DNA of 34,588 nucleotides from Bacteroidales bacterium (GTDB lineage Bacteria; Bacteroidota; Bacteroidia; Bacteroidales; UBA3663), in assembly GCA_016293065.1 (NCBI GenBank), contig JAEDEY010000015.1, forward strand, positions 1 through 34,588. The letters run 5' to 3'. Made by a program: the position numbers and the translations under genes. The notes below the pieces were generated by a model. That model was not told the DNA's origin. It ran no database searches and saw nothing but the letters and a program-made list of their open reading frames with translations. Shown piece by piece: positions 23,518 through 31,937 of the stretch. Every line of letters begins with the position of its first letter. Within the stretch, counting starts at the first letter, position 1.

Positions 23518-24153
23518 ATGAGAAAAGCAATAATAAGTCTCTTCCTTGCCTTGGCATCGATTGTCGGCCTCAACGCCCAGAATCTCGCATTCTATCTCGA
23601 ACTCATCCCCCAGGCACAGCTTCCTCATCTCAAGACCGACCTCATTAAAGGTATGGTCGGATTGTATGAGCTTGGTCAGCGTCCCGCACAGGTGCCTAAT
23701 CTTCTGAATGGAGTCTGCGTGCTCGATACCCTGAGCGACTCCTATCTCTCGATGCACACAAGCAAGGTGAGCACCCTCTCGATCAAGATGCTCAAACACA
23801 AAGCCGACACCACAAGCATACTTGCCGTGGTAAAGTCGGTCAAGGCTGTTGGCACTACCGATTCGAGCATCAGCTTCTTCACCAACACATGGAGCAAGAT
23901 TGCGACCGAGAAGTACTTAGACCTGCCCACAACCCAGAACTTCTATCGCGTCAACGACAAAGTCTCGCTCGATGAATTCAGCAAATACTGCATTCCTCTC
24001 ATCATAGAATACAAAATCGATGGTGACACTATCTCTGCCACCATCGATCCTGAGAAATATCTTCCAGAAGAAGTCTATAAGCAGATTTCTCCTGCTGTAT
24101 CAAAAGAAGCCGTCAGATATGTGTGGGACGGCAATCGTTACGTTAAGAATTAA
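23518..24153 (+). CDS. DUF3256-family secreted protein
   Basis: A 211-residue protein with signal peptide MRKAIISLFLALASIVGLNA, likely periplasmic. The body has features of the Bacteroidales-specific DUF3256 family: an opening LIPQAQLPHLKTDLIKGMV segment, VCVLDTLSDSYLSM with alternating beta strands and short helices, and a closing VRYVWDGNRYVKN. I know no function for the family. It is last in the 20462-24153 gene run. Its stop codon TAA (24151-24153) overlaps that of the convergent acyltransferase gene in a TTAA. Confidence 0.78.
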   Translation: MRKAIISLFLALASIVGLNAQNLAFYLELIPQAQLPHLKTDLIKGMVGLYELGQRPAQVPNLLNGVCVLDTLSDSYLSMHTSKVSTLSIKMLKHKADTTSILAVVKSVKAVGTTDSSISFFTNTWSKIATEKYLDLPTTQNFYRVNDKVSLDEFSKYCIPLIIEYKIDGDTISATIDPEKYLPEEVYKQISPAVSKEAVRYVWDGNRYVKN

Positions 24154-25334
24154 GTAAGCGGAGTGATCTCGTCTGTCTCTCGTGACGTGGCCTTTTCGAA
24201 GTTGACCACAGGATTACTATACATGGTGAGGAGTCTTTCCCAGAGGAAGGCTTCATCTCGGTTAGGAATCTGAATCTTCTCAAGCTGTCCGTTCAGGTAA
24301 GCAAGAGCCTTGGTCTTCTCCTCGTCAGTATATTTGCCGGCATACTTTTCGGTCTCATGCTTGACGTCGTAAGCGACATAGTTGATAGGGAAGAGTACCA
24401 TGTTCGAATGGATGGACTTATCAACGAGAGCACAAACGCAGTTGACCTGAGCATTTCGGTCATTGATCCATGGATAGGTGTCGAATATTGGGTTTAGTTC
24501 GTCGGCAATAGTAACCACCACACGACCCTTGTAGCCCATGATACCTGTGCTCATGCTAAACAAGTCGTCCTGCTTCGACTTCTTCCATTCAGGGTCATCG
24601 CGCTTGAGCTGGAACTCCATAGCTTTCAGATAATCGCATGGGTCGTATTCGTAGCTGAGAGCCACAGGCTGAAAGTTGAGCTGACGGATATTCTGAATAA
24701 TGTCGCGCGAAGTTCCCCCAAGTGCCAGCATCTTGATGACCGAAGCCTGAGTATTGTCGCTACTATCCTTACTACGACCCTCGCGCTGAGCAATCCAGAC
24801 AGGATTTTTCTTCTCATTGATTGTATAATGTATATAAGCCGACAGACGCTTCGACACCTCGAGCATCTGGCGCACAGGCACGCTGCGCATCACGATGAAG
24901 CTCTTGTTGAGACGCACCAAATCCTTGATCCAGTCGTAGGCAAGCAGATTGTCGCCAATGGCAATCTCGGCAGTCTTGAATCCTGCACGGTCGAGCGTAG
25001 AACAGAGGAAAGCTGAGTCGAGTACGATATCACGATGATTGGTGATATAGACAGCAGCCCTGTCCTTATTAATCTTTTCCGTGCCACGCAACTCGATAGA
25101 GTCGCAACTCTTCTTAGCAATACCCATGACACATTTAGCGATCACACTATGCTGGAACTCCTCAATAGTGTGGATCTGCTTTACCTGTGCACGCATCTGA
25201 TCCATATCTGTTTCGGGAAACGCAGCCTTGACGAATGCCTCTATTTCTGGGCGGTCGATCAATGGCCAAAGTTTTTCAGGCACATCCGCATCATTGAAAC
25301 AGCGGATTTCTTCAAAGTCATACTGTGGAGCCAT
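24150..25334 (-). CDS. PlsB/PlsC-like glycerol-phosphate acyltransferase
   Basis: A 394-residue protein of the group annotated as 1-acyl-glycerol-3-phosphate acyltransferase in Bacteroidetes. The acyltransferase domain runs from about residue 90 (VYITNHRDIVLDSAFL) to 260. His100 is the expected catalytic base. In the usual HX4D pattern an aspartate should be five residues later, but here the sequence is H-R-D-I-V-L-D, with Asp at +2 and +6. The substrate-binding stretch reads IAQREGRSKDSSDNTQ. No transmembrane segment is evident, so it may be a peripheral membrane protein. It is last in a minus-strand run beginning with the PASTA gene and lies 55 bp downstream of ddl. Confidence 0.82.
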   Translation of the reverse strand: MAPQYDFEEIRCFNDADVPEKLWPLIDRPEIEAFVKAAFPETDMDQMRAQVKQIHTIEEFQHSVIAKCVMGIAKKSCDSIELRGTEKINKDRAAVYITNHRDIVLDSAFLCSTLDRAGFKTAEIAIGDNLLAYDWIKDLVRLNKSFIVMRSVPVRQMLEVSKRLSAYIHYTINEKKNPVWIAQREGRSKDSSDNTQASVIKMLALGGTSRDIIQNIRQLNFQPVALSYEYDPCDYLKAMEFQLKRDDPEWKKSKQDDLFSMSTGIMGYKGRVVVTIADELNPIFDTYPWINDRNAQVNCVCALVDKSIHSNMVLFPINYVAYDVKHETEKYAGKYTDEEKTKALAYLNGQLEKIQIPNRDEAFLWERLLTMYSNPVVNFEKATSRETDEITPLT

Positions 25335-25389
25335 AATCTTTTGTTATAATAAGAAAATAATAATTATCGGAGGAAGAATAAACAAGTTA

Positions 25390-26379
25390 TTATCTTCCAA
25401 AATCAATCACATCGTCCATCACATCGCTTATATCAAGACCTGCAGCACGTACCTCCTGAGGAATGAAGCTTGTGGCGGTCATACCTGGAGTTGTGTTGAC
25501 TTCAAGGAGATGAGGCACGTCATCGATGATGATATAATCGACACGGATTATGCCTTTTGCACCAATATAGCGATAGATCTTCTTGGTGGTTTCCTGAACG
25601 CGCTTGGTCATCTCATCAGAGATACGAGCAGGAGTAATCTCCTCGACAGCGCCATTGTACTTGGCATCATAGTCGAAAAACTCGACCTTTGGCACAACTT
25701 CTGTCACAGGCAGAGCACGAAGTCCGTCACGCGAAGTGTAGCAGCCACAGGTAATCTCTGTGCCTTTCATGAACGACTCAATGATCACTTCCTGTGTTGC
25801 CTCCTTGAATGCAGCGGCAATGGCTGGCTGAAGTTCTTCGGCATTCTGGATCTTGAAAGTAGCAAAACTCGAGCCACCTCCATTTGGCTTGACAAACATC
25901 GGGAGTCCGAGCTGGGCAACAGCATCTTTGGTCGTCACGCTATCGCCCTTGCGCAACAAGATGCTCTTGGCAACAGGGATTCCCATCGTAGAAAGATATT
26001 TGTTACAGGTATATTTGCTGCAAGTGAGAGCAGCCGCCAATACACCACAACAGCTGTAAGGCATACGGATAAGGTCGAAATAGCCCTGAAGAATACCATT
26101 CTCGCCAGGAGTGCCATGAATGATGATATAAGCGAAGTCGAAAGCGATCTTTTCGCCATCTTTCATAACAGTGAAGTCATTACGATCGACCTGCCACGAC
26201 TTTGTCATGTCATATTCCTTGCCGTCGTACTGCACCATCTTCCAGTCGGTGCCTTCGATTGTAATGATGTATGTCTCATACTTGTCGTGGTTAAGGAAAC
26301 TCCAGATTCCCTGGGCGCTTCTAAGCGAAACATCATGCTCGCTACTATCTCCTCCTGCGACAATTGCAATTTTTTTCAT
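25390..26379 (-). CDS. ddl: D-alanine--D-alanine ligase
   Basis: ATP-grasp enzyme that joins two D-alanines for peptidoglycan synthesis. It has 329 residues. The N-terminus KKIAIVAGGDSSEHDVSLRS has the SEHDVS substrate motif with its conserved Glu. The ATP-binding centre includes FVKPNGGGSSFATF and the MKGTEITCGCY segment. The C-terminal block RVDYIIIDDVPHLLEVNTTPGMTATSFIPQ holds the Asp/Glu/Asn metal-binding residues and the serine of the active-site loop. The gene lies 44 bp after rluD, in the PASTA-rluD-ddl-acyltransferase run. Confidence 0.96.
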   Translation of the reverse strand: MKKIAIVAGGDSSEHDVSLRSAQGIWSFLNHDKYETYIITIEGTDWKMVQYDGKEYDMTKSWQVDRNDFTVMKDGEKIAFDFAYIIIHGTPGENGILQGYFDLIRMPYSCCGVLAAALTCSKYTCNKYLSTMGIPVAKSILLRKGDSVTTKDAVAQLGLPMFVKPNGGGSSFATFKIQNAEELQPAIAAAFKEATQEVIIESFMKGTEITCGCYTSRDGLRALPVTEVVPKVEFFDYDAKYNGAVEEITPARISDEMTKRVQETTKKIYRYIGAKGIIRVDYIIIDDVPHLLEVNTTPGMTATSFIPQEVRAAGLDISDVMDDVIDFGR

Positions 26380-26423
26380 TGTTTCGTTTTATTTGGAAGT
26401 TAAAGAAGTTAACTACATTTAAT

Positions 26424-27560
26424 TTATCTATTTGAAATATACTCTCGCCAAAGAGCAAAAAGATCGAGCATATCCTGCGGGATTGGTGCTTCGAAATCCA
26501 TCTCTTCGCCTGTGCGTGGATGTCTGAAACCAAGAGTCTGTGCATGAAGTGCCTGACGCGGACAAGTCTCGAAACATTTCTTCACGAACTGAGTATATTG
26601 CGCGAAGGTCGTCCCTTTCAGAATCTGGTCACCGCCATATCGCGAGTCATTGAACAGAGTATGTCCAATATACTTCATGTGGACGCGAATCTGATGAGTG
26701 CGGCCAGTCTCGAGCACGCATCTCACAGCCGTGACGTAACCGAGTCGTTCAAGCACCTTGAAATGAGTCACCGCATGCTTACCCTGTGAACCATCTGGAT
26801 AGACACACATCTGAAGCCGGTCCTTTGGATGACGTCCGATATTGCCTTCTATCCTACCTTCATTCTCGTCGATATGTCCCCAAACAAGAGCCACATACTG
26901 GCGGCGTGTGGTCTTCTTGAAGAACTGCAGCGAGAGATTGGTGCGTGCGTCTTCGTTCTTTGCCACAACCAGAAGTCCAGACGTCTCCTTGTCGATGCGA
27001 TGAACGAGTCCAAGACGCGGATCGTCCATTTCCTTCATCTTTGGATCGTCCTTGAAATGATAGGCCAAGGCATTGACCAATGTGCCATGATAATTGCCAC
27101 AACCCGGGTGAACCACGAGTCCAGCAGGCTTATTGACCACAAGCAAGTCATCGTCCTCATAAACAATATCGAGGGGGATGTCCTCAGGCAAGATCTCAAG
27201 CACATGTCGAGGACGGTCCATCATCACCGTCACCACATCACAAGGCTTTACCTTGTAACTGCTCTTTTCAGGCTTTCCATTCACATGAATATAGCCATCG
27301 TCGGCAGCTCGCTGCACACGGTTGCGCGATGTGCCCACGATACGATCCACAAGAAACTTATCAACACGAATAGGTCCCTGACCTCGGTCGGCGACAAAGC
27401 GGAAATGTTCGTACAGCCCATCGGCAGTGGGTTCGCCCTCACCTTCCTTCTTAGCATCTGAGGGCACGAACTGAAACAGCTCCTCGTCATCAAGTTCCTC
27501 GTTCGGCACAAAACCGTCGAGCATATCGCCATCATTCAAAGAACACATCTTCTGACTCAT
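26424..27560 (-). CDS. rluD: RluA-family 23S rRNA pseudouridine synthase (RluD-like)
   Basis: Makes pseudouridines in 23S rRNA helix 69. A start at the ATG at 27560 gives 378 residues; this start lies within the end of the PASTA gene (29-bp overlap). Later in-frame ATGs at 27548 and 27524 are possible. An acidic N-terminal extension of about 50 residues (DDEELFQFVPSD and on) precedes the S4 domain (about 64-125, RVDKFLVDRIVG). The catalytic domain contains YEDDDLLVVNKPAGLVVHPG and the catalytic Asp190 in GLVHRIDKETSGLL. C-terminal ETGRTHQIRVHM is the family signature. The assignment to rluD rather than rluA or rluC is likely from the S4 domain. Confidence 0.93.
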   Translation of the reverse strand: MSQKMCSLNDGDMLDGFVPNEELDDEELFQFVPSDAKKEGEGEPTADGLYEHFRFVADRGQGPIRVDKFLVDRIVGTSRNRVQRAADDGYIHVNGKPEKSSYKVKPCDVVTVMMDRPRHVLEILPEDIPLDIVYEDDDLLVVNKPAGLVVHPGCGNYHGTLVNALAYHFKDDPKMKEMDDPRLGLVHRIDKETSGLLVVAKNEDARTNLSLQFFKKTTRRQYVALVWGHIDENEGRIEGNIGRHPKDRLQMCVYPDGSQGKHAVTHFKVLERLGYVTAVRCVLETGRTHQIRVHMKYIGHTLFNDSRYGGDQILKGTTFAQYTQFVKKCFETCPRQALHAQTLGFRHPRTGEEMDFEAPIPQDMLDLFALWREYISNR

Positions 27561-28116
27561 CGTTTTCTGGTGTAATTTCAACTTGCGTACTGCCTACCAC
27601 CAGAGTGACACGAGTACGTATCGGCAACATCTCACCCGGCAGCAACACCTTGTCACCATGCTTGACTTCGAGCACGAGATCGTCAAATTCGCAAGGCTTG
27701 TATTCAATCTTTTCGACAATAAACTTTGCCTGACTCAATTCGCTTCTCGCCTGTCGTGTCGAATAGTTGACCACATCGACCATCTTGATCATCTGTACGG
27801 TCTTGGCATTGATAGTAAGATAGACAATACGTCCATTCTTGACAGGCAGGCCTCCTTCGGGCAACTGCTCGATGACAGCTCCAAGGGTAGCATCGGCATC
27901 GCCATATATAGAATCGATGACCATAGGCTTCAGCCCAGCCTTCTCCAGATAGTAAATAGCCTCATCGTCACTCATGCCAACGACATTGGGCATGACGACC
28001 GATTCATTGTGATGAGTGTAGCTGTTGAGCCAATAAGTCAGACAAGTAAGAATGACAAGCACAAGGGCTATCATGATTGCGACATTGATTCCGACAACCT
28101 TAAAAAAGTTCTTCAT
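27532..28116 (-). CDS. Membrane-anchored PASTA-domain protein
   Basis: A 194-residue single-pass protein. The start is the ATG at 28116 (MKNFFKVVGINVAIMIALVL), with the promoter just upstream; in-frame earlier codons lie within it. A short cytoplasmic N-terminus leads to one transmembrane segment (about 8-30), then two PASTA domains (about 42-105, MPNVVGMSDDEAIYYLEKAG, and about 110-180, VVNYSTRQARSELSQAKFIV), and an acidic tail. PASTA domains can bind peptidoglycan or beta-lactams. Unlike Gram-positive PASTA proteins it has no kinase domain. It precedes rluD and ddl, so an envelope role is likely but unproven. Confidence 0.88.
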   Translation of the reverse strand: MKNFFKVVGINVAIMIALVLVILTCLTYWLNSYTHHNESVVMPNVVGMSDDEAIYYLEKAGLKPMVIDSIYGDADATLGAVIEQLPEGGLPVKNGRIVYLTINAKTVQMIKMVDVVNYSTRQARSELSQAKFIVEKIEYKPCEFDDLVLEVKHGDKVLLPGEMLPIRTRVTLVVGSTQVEITPENDESEDVFFE

Positions 28117-28134
28117 ATTATGCATTATTTTGGG

Positions 28135-28166
28135 CAAAGTTAGAAAAATAGCGATATAAAACCAAA
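28135..28166 (-). promoter_or_regulatory. Promoter of the PASTA-rluD-ddl-acyltransferase run
   Basis: On the minus strand TTTG (28166-28163) and TAACTTTG (28142-28135) are perfect boxes 20 bp apart. The transcript would start about 12 nt before the ATG at 28116. Confidence 0.78.
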
Positions 28167-28236
28167 TAAATTTTTATTTATTTGCAACAACAATAAAAAT
28201 AGGACGAGAAAAATAGGAAGTTATCACAAAATTTCG

Positions 28237-28244
28237 TACCTTTG
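28237..28244 (+). promoter_or_regulatory. -7 box for the coiled-coil protein gene
   Basis: TACCTTTG matches the consensus, 27 bp before the ATG at 28272. The sequence 19-21 bp upstream has no TTTG, so the promoter may be weak or need an activator. It is divergent from the promoter at 28135-28166. Confidence 0.5.
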
Positions 28245-28271
28245 CGCTGCAAATATTTTACATTTCAAGAA

Positions 28272-29144
28272 ATGAACAAGAAATACTTAATTGCCGCAGC
28301 CGTCCTTGTCTCATTGATTATTGGTGGATGCCTGTTATACATCGTAAACCAAAAAAAGACAATCGACGAACTCTCAGAGACATTTGCGCTCGAGAAGGAA
28401 GACCTCGAAAACGAATACTCACAACTTGCCATCCAGTATGAAGGATACAAGCTGAATGTCAACAACGACTCGCTGGAACAGAAACTCGAAGATCAGCGTA
28501 TCAAGATACAGCGTCTCGTCGAGGAGCTGAAACAGACCAAGGCTCAAGATGCCAAGAAGATCTCGGCTCTCAAGAAAGAGCTTGAGACCGTAAGAGGCGT
28601 GCTTCGCTATTATGTGGCACAGGTCGATTCGCTCAACAAGGTCAACGAACAGCTCTTGGCAGAGAACACTCAGGTCAGAAAAGAGATACAGAAAGTCAAG
28701 AACAGCAATGCCAACCTGCAATCCGAAAACCAGCAGCTCACCGAGAAGGTGACTCTTGCCGCCAAGCTCAATGCCGTAGGACTCACCGCCAAGGCTCTCA
28801 CCAAGCGCGAGAAACCTACCACTTCGCTCAAGAAAACTACCATCTTTGCTGTCAGCTTCACCATCGCTGCCAATATCACTGCCGAAGTTGGCTTCAAGGA
28901 TATTTTCGTGCGCATACTCACTCCTGCCGAAGACCTCCTTACCAATGCTAAGTCGGGCACATTCAGATATGATGGTTCTGATGTGCAGTATTCTATGAAG
29001 AAGAATATCGAGTATGGTGGCGAAGAGACACAAGTCACTCTCTACTGGAACAGAAACGAGACTCTTGAGCCTGGCACATACACATTCGAAGTATATGCCG
29101 ACGGCAACATGATAGGACAGACTAGCCTCAAGATGGAAAAATGA
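28272..29144 (+). CDS. Membrane-anchored coiled-coil protein of unknown function
   Basis: A 290-residue protein from the ATG at 28272 (MNKKYLIAAAVLVSLIIGGC). One N-terminal transmembrane segment (about 5-25) is followed by a long coiled coil (about 32-168) with heptad patterns such as LVEELKQTKAQDAKKISALK and NANLQSENQQLTEKV. The last 110 residues form a beta-rich domain with strands at TTIFAVSFTIAANITAEVGF, IFVRILTPAEDLL and TQVTLYWNRNE, ending in TYTFEVYADGNMIGQTSLKM. Most of the protein should face the periplasm. The family is conserved in Bacteroidales as far as I recall, without a known function. The stop overlaps the YihY start by 4 bp (ATGA). Confidence 0.8.
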   Translation: MNKKYLIAAAVLVSLIIGGCLLYIVNQKKTIDELSETFALEKEDLENEYSQLAIQYEGYKLNVNNDSLEQKLEDQRIKIQRLVEELKQTKAQDAKKISALKKELETVRGVLRYYVAQVDSLNKVNEQLLAENTQVRKEIQKVKNSNANLQSENQQLTEKVTLAAKLNAVGLTAKALTKREKPTTSLKKTTIFAVSFTIAANITAEVGFKDIFVRILTPAEDLLTNAKSGTFRYDGSDVQYSMKKNIEYGGEETQVTLYWNRNETLEPGTYTFEVYADGNMIGQTSLKMEK

Positions 29145-30523
29145 CCCGTTTCAGGCCTATAATATTGACTAAACGAGTAATCAAGTTCCTTACTCACGAT
29201 ATGTGGCATCTCACCAACGAAGATGTCAAGGGAAGCTATCGTTTCTTTGTCAATATCATCAAGGCTCTCTACCTCTCCCTGCGCTTCTTCTTCAGCGAGC
29301 GTTTGATGGAGAAGGCATCGGCTCTCACCTACTACACCATTCTTGCCATCGTGCCTCTGATGGCTTTGATTGTGGCTCTCGCACGAGGCTTCAACCTCTA
29401 CGACCTCATACAGCAGAGCGTTTCAAGTATGTTCCCGGGGCAAGAGGCTACGGTTAACTATCTGTTCAGCTTTGCCGACAGCTATCTCGAACATGCCAAG
29501 ACCGGCATCGTCATGGGCATTGGCATAGTGCTCCTCATATGGGTCATCATCAATCTTATGGGCAACATAGAGACTGTCTTCAACCAGATATGGCAACAGA
29601 AGACCGACCGCTCGGCTGTAAGGAAAGTGACCGACTATCTGTCGATAATCATCATGGTGCCACTCTTCCTTGCCATCAGCTCAAGCATCGAGATATTCTC
29701 GCAGACAGTGGTCAAGAACAGCTCGATTGACATCGACATAAGCCAGACTCTGATACAATGGATCCACTGCACACGTTACCTGCTCATCTACATCGCCTTC
29801 TTCCTTGTTTATATAGTCATCCCAAACACTAAGGTCAAGTTCATCAACGCTTTCATAGCTTCGCTCGTGGCAGGTTCGATTTTCATGGGATTCGAATGGC
29901 TCTATATCAACGGACAGATCTGGGTGTCGAAATACAATGCCATATACGGCTCTTTCGCAGCTCTACCTCTTCTCCTTCTCTTCATCCAGATGTCGTGGGT
30001 GATATGTCTCTACGGAGCCGAACTTTCGTATGCTGCCCAGAATATCCAGAACTTCAACTACGAGAAGGATACTCAGAACATCTCTTATCGTTACTACAAC
30101 TTTATGGCTATTGTCGTTGCAGGCATTATCTACAACCGATTCCGACAGTCTGGCAAAACCGACAACGACGAGAACGATGCTATGACGACCGAAGATGTAA
30201 GCCGGTTACTCCACCTTCCGTCCAAGTTGTCGAACAAGATACTGTCGCACCTCAACGACCTCGACATCATACGCGAGACAATCGACTCTAAACATCCCGA
30301 CCAGCACGTGTGGACTCCCGGACGCGATGTCAGCTCATTCAGTATTGCTGACTTGCTCGAAGAAATGGATGTCCATGGCGCAAGCGACTTCAAATACGAT
30401 TACGATGGGATATTCAACAAGGAATGGGATATTCTCTGCCAGATGCGCAAGGCTCACTATGATGCAGGGAAAAACGCACTGCTTGCCGATATTAAGCTGC
30501 ATAGCGAACTGATTAAAAAATGA
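29141..30523 (+). CDS. YihY/BrkB-family inner-membrane protein
   Basis: A 460-residue protein. The membrane region (about 35-315) contains the YihY family marks ALYLSLRFFFSERLMEKASALTYYTILAIVP, VNLMG-like WVIINLMGNIETVFNQIW (with the conserved NxxFNxIW), and the FINAFIASLVAGSIFMGFEW and YGSFAALPLLLLFIQMSWVI blocks, about six helices in all. A cytoplasmic C-terminal domain of about 130 residues looks like a winged helix (TTEDVSRLLHLPSKLSNKIL), longer than in E. coli YihY. The function of this family is unclear; the former RNase BN assignment is wrong. It is translationally coupled to the coiled-coil gene and 22 bp before a glycosyltransferase. Confidence 0.88.
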   Translation: MTRFRPIILTKRVIKFLTHDMWHLTNEDVKGSYRFFVNIIKALYLSLRFFFSERLMEKASALTYYTILAIVPLMALIVALARGFNLYDLIQQSVSSMFPGQEATVNYLFSFADSYLEHAKTGIVMGIGIVLLIWVIINLMGNIETVFNQIWQQKTDRSAVRKVTDYLSIIIMVPLFLAISSSIEIFSQTVVKNSSIDIDISQTLIQWIHCTRYLLIYIAFFLVYIVIPNTKVKFINAFIASLVAGSIFMGFEWLYINGQIWVSKYNAIYGSFAALPLLLLFIQMSWVICLYGAELSYAAQNIQNFNYEKDTQNISYRYYNFMAIVVAGIIYNRFRQSGKTDNDENDAMTTEDVSRLLHLPSKLSNKILSHLNDLDIIRETIDSKHPDQHVWTPGRDVSSFSIADLLEEMDVHGASDFKYDYDGIFNKEWDILCQMRKAHYDAGKNALLADIKLHSELIKK

Positions 30524-30545
30524 CAATCAAGCAAAATATAACAAA

Positions 30546-31277
30546 ATGAACAAGACTTCTGAATACAGATTCACGATAATTGTCCCTATCTACAATGAGG
30601 AAGATAATATTGCCCGTCTGGAAAGCACCTTCGCCGAGTATCTGCCAAAGTGCATCGAGAAAGCATGTGTGCTCTTCGTCAATGATGGATCGAAGGACAG
30701 CAGTCTGAAAGGTATCGAGGAGATATGCGCACGCAACAAGGATTTCTACTACATCTCCTTCGACCGCAACCGCGGACTTTCGGCGGCAATCAAGGCGGGA
30801 TTCGACACATGCGAGTCTCCTCTTGTAGGCTACATGGATGCCGACTTGCAGACCACACCCGAGGACTTCAACCTTCTGTTGCCTCATGCTGCCGACTACA
30901 CTCTCGTCTCTGGCATCCGTGCACGACGCAACGACTCAGGCTCAAAGCGCATACAGTCGAAGATTGCCAATGGCTTTCGCCGCATAATGACTGGCGATAC
31001 TGCCACCGACACAGGCTGTCCGCTAAAGGTCATGCAGACACCATACGCCAAGCGCATCCCTATGTTCAAGGGCATGCACCGCTTCTTTGCTGCACTCATC
31101 ACACTGCAGGACGGCGGCACTTTCTTCGAGACACCAGTGCGCCACTTCCCTCGCACGGCTGGTCAGTCGAAGTTCCACCTCTGGAACCGCCTCATTGGTC
31201 CTTTCCAGGACTGCTTCGCGTTCCGCTGGATGCGTAGCCGATATATCAACTATCACATTGCAAAAGACAACATCTAA
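30546..31277 (+). CDS. Family 2 glycosyltransferase, polyprenyl-phosphate sugar synthase-like
   Basis: A 243-residue soluble GT-A enzyme. The nucleotide-binding start is TIIVPIYNEEDNIARLESTF (residues 9-28), followed by VNDGSKDSS, FDRNRGLSAAIKAGFD and the metal site MDADLQTTPEDF. The acceptor-side block has SGIRARRNDSGSKRIQSKIAN and TGCPLKVM. There is no C-terminal membrane segment, unlike ArnC or GtrB. The pattern is of the DPM1/ArnC-like group that transfers a sugar onto undecaprenyl phosphate. The sugar is unknown. It overlaps nothing but lies 3 bp before the LAB_N gene, which suggests a joint role. Confidence 0.85.
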   Translation: MNKTSEYRFTIIVPIYNEEDNIARLESTFAEYLPKCIEKACVLFVNDGSKDSSLKGIEEICARNKDFYYISFDRNRGLSAAIKAGFDTCESPLVGYMDADLQTTPEDFNLLLPHAADYTLVSGIRARRNDSGSKRIQSKIANGFRRIMTGDTATDTGCPLKVMQTPYAKRIPMFKGMHRFFAALITLQDGGTFFETPVRHFPRTAGQSKFHLWNRLIGPFQDCFAFRWMRSRYINYHIAKDNI

Positions 31278-31280
31278 ACG

Positions 31281-31916
31281 ATGAGCCAAACTACATTTCT
31301 AATAGGATTGGCAGCACAGTTCTTCTATACTGCCCGAGCTCTCGTGCAATGGATCAAGTCAGAAAAGAGCAAGAAGATCGAATCGCCCACCATCTTCTGG
31401 ATCTTCAGTCTCCTTGGCTCTGCCCTGTTCTTTTTCTATGGCTTCCTGCGCGATGACTTCTCGATCATTTTCGGAGAACTTCTCTCATATTATATATATA
31501 TGTGGAATCTCAAGGCCAAAGGCATCCTGACTCATATCCCGAAAGCCATCACCTGGGTCTTCGCCTTTGTCCCTGTCGCTATCCTCGGATTGATGCTCAA
31601 GGATTTCAGTTCCTTCACAACCTCGTTCTTCAAAAACGAGAATCTGCCTATATATGCTATCGTCTGGGGCAGTGTTGGTCAGTTCATCTACAAGATGCGC
31701 TTTGTCTATCAGTGGTACTACAGCTACCGCCACAAGGAGTCGCTCCTGCCTGTCACGTTCTGGGTTCTCGCCCTCGTCGGTTCGCTCATGATCATCATCT
31801 ACGGCATCTTCCGACTCGACTGGATCATCATCATCGGACAGACAGGCATAATTGCCACAATACGCAATATCATCATTGGACGAAAGTTCAAGAAAGAAAA
31901 AGAAATCAATTGCTGA
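31281..31916 (+). CDS. LAB_N-domain membrane protein (lipid-A-disaccharide synthase N-terminal-like)
   Basis: A 211-residue membrane protein with about six hydrophobic segments. It holds two copies of the LAB_N fold: FYTARALVQWIKSEKSKKIE with SPTIFWIFSLLGSALFFFYG, and IYKMRFVYQWYYSYRHKESL with PVTFWVLALVGSLMIIIYGI. The SP(T)xFW-x(4)-G signature in both halves is clear. This domain is found before lipid-A-disaccharide synthase in some genomes and as a stand-alone membrane partner of glycosyltransferases. A role with the preceding GT2 in making or flipping a glycolipid is inference. The gene lies 21 bp before the GH92 gene. Confidence 0.85.
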   Translation: MSQTTFLIGLAAQFFYTARALVQWIKSEKSKKIESPTIFWIFSLLGSALFFFYGFLRDDFSIIFGELLSYYIYMWNLKAKGILTHIPKAITWVFAFVPVAILGLMLKDFSSFTTSFFKNENLPIYAIVWGSVGQFIYKMRFVYQWYYSYRHKESLLPVTFWVLALVGSLMIIIYGIFRLDWIIIIGQTGIIATIRNIIIGRKFKKEKEINC

Positions 31917-31937
31917 TTACTAATTATTTATGGTCGT

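Noticed and set aside
25228..26403. A 391-codon plus-strand open frame opposite ddl
   Set aside because: It is the mirror of ddl and of the start of the acyltransferase gene; no promoter or protein-like features.
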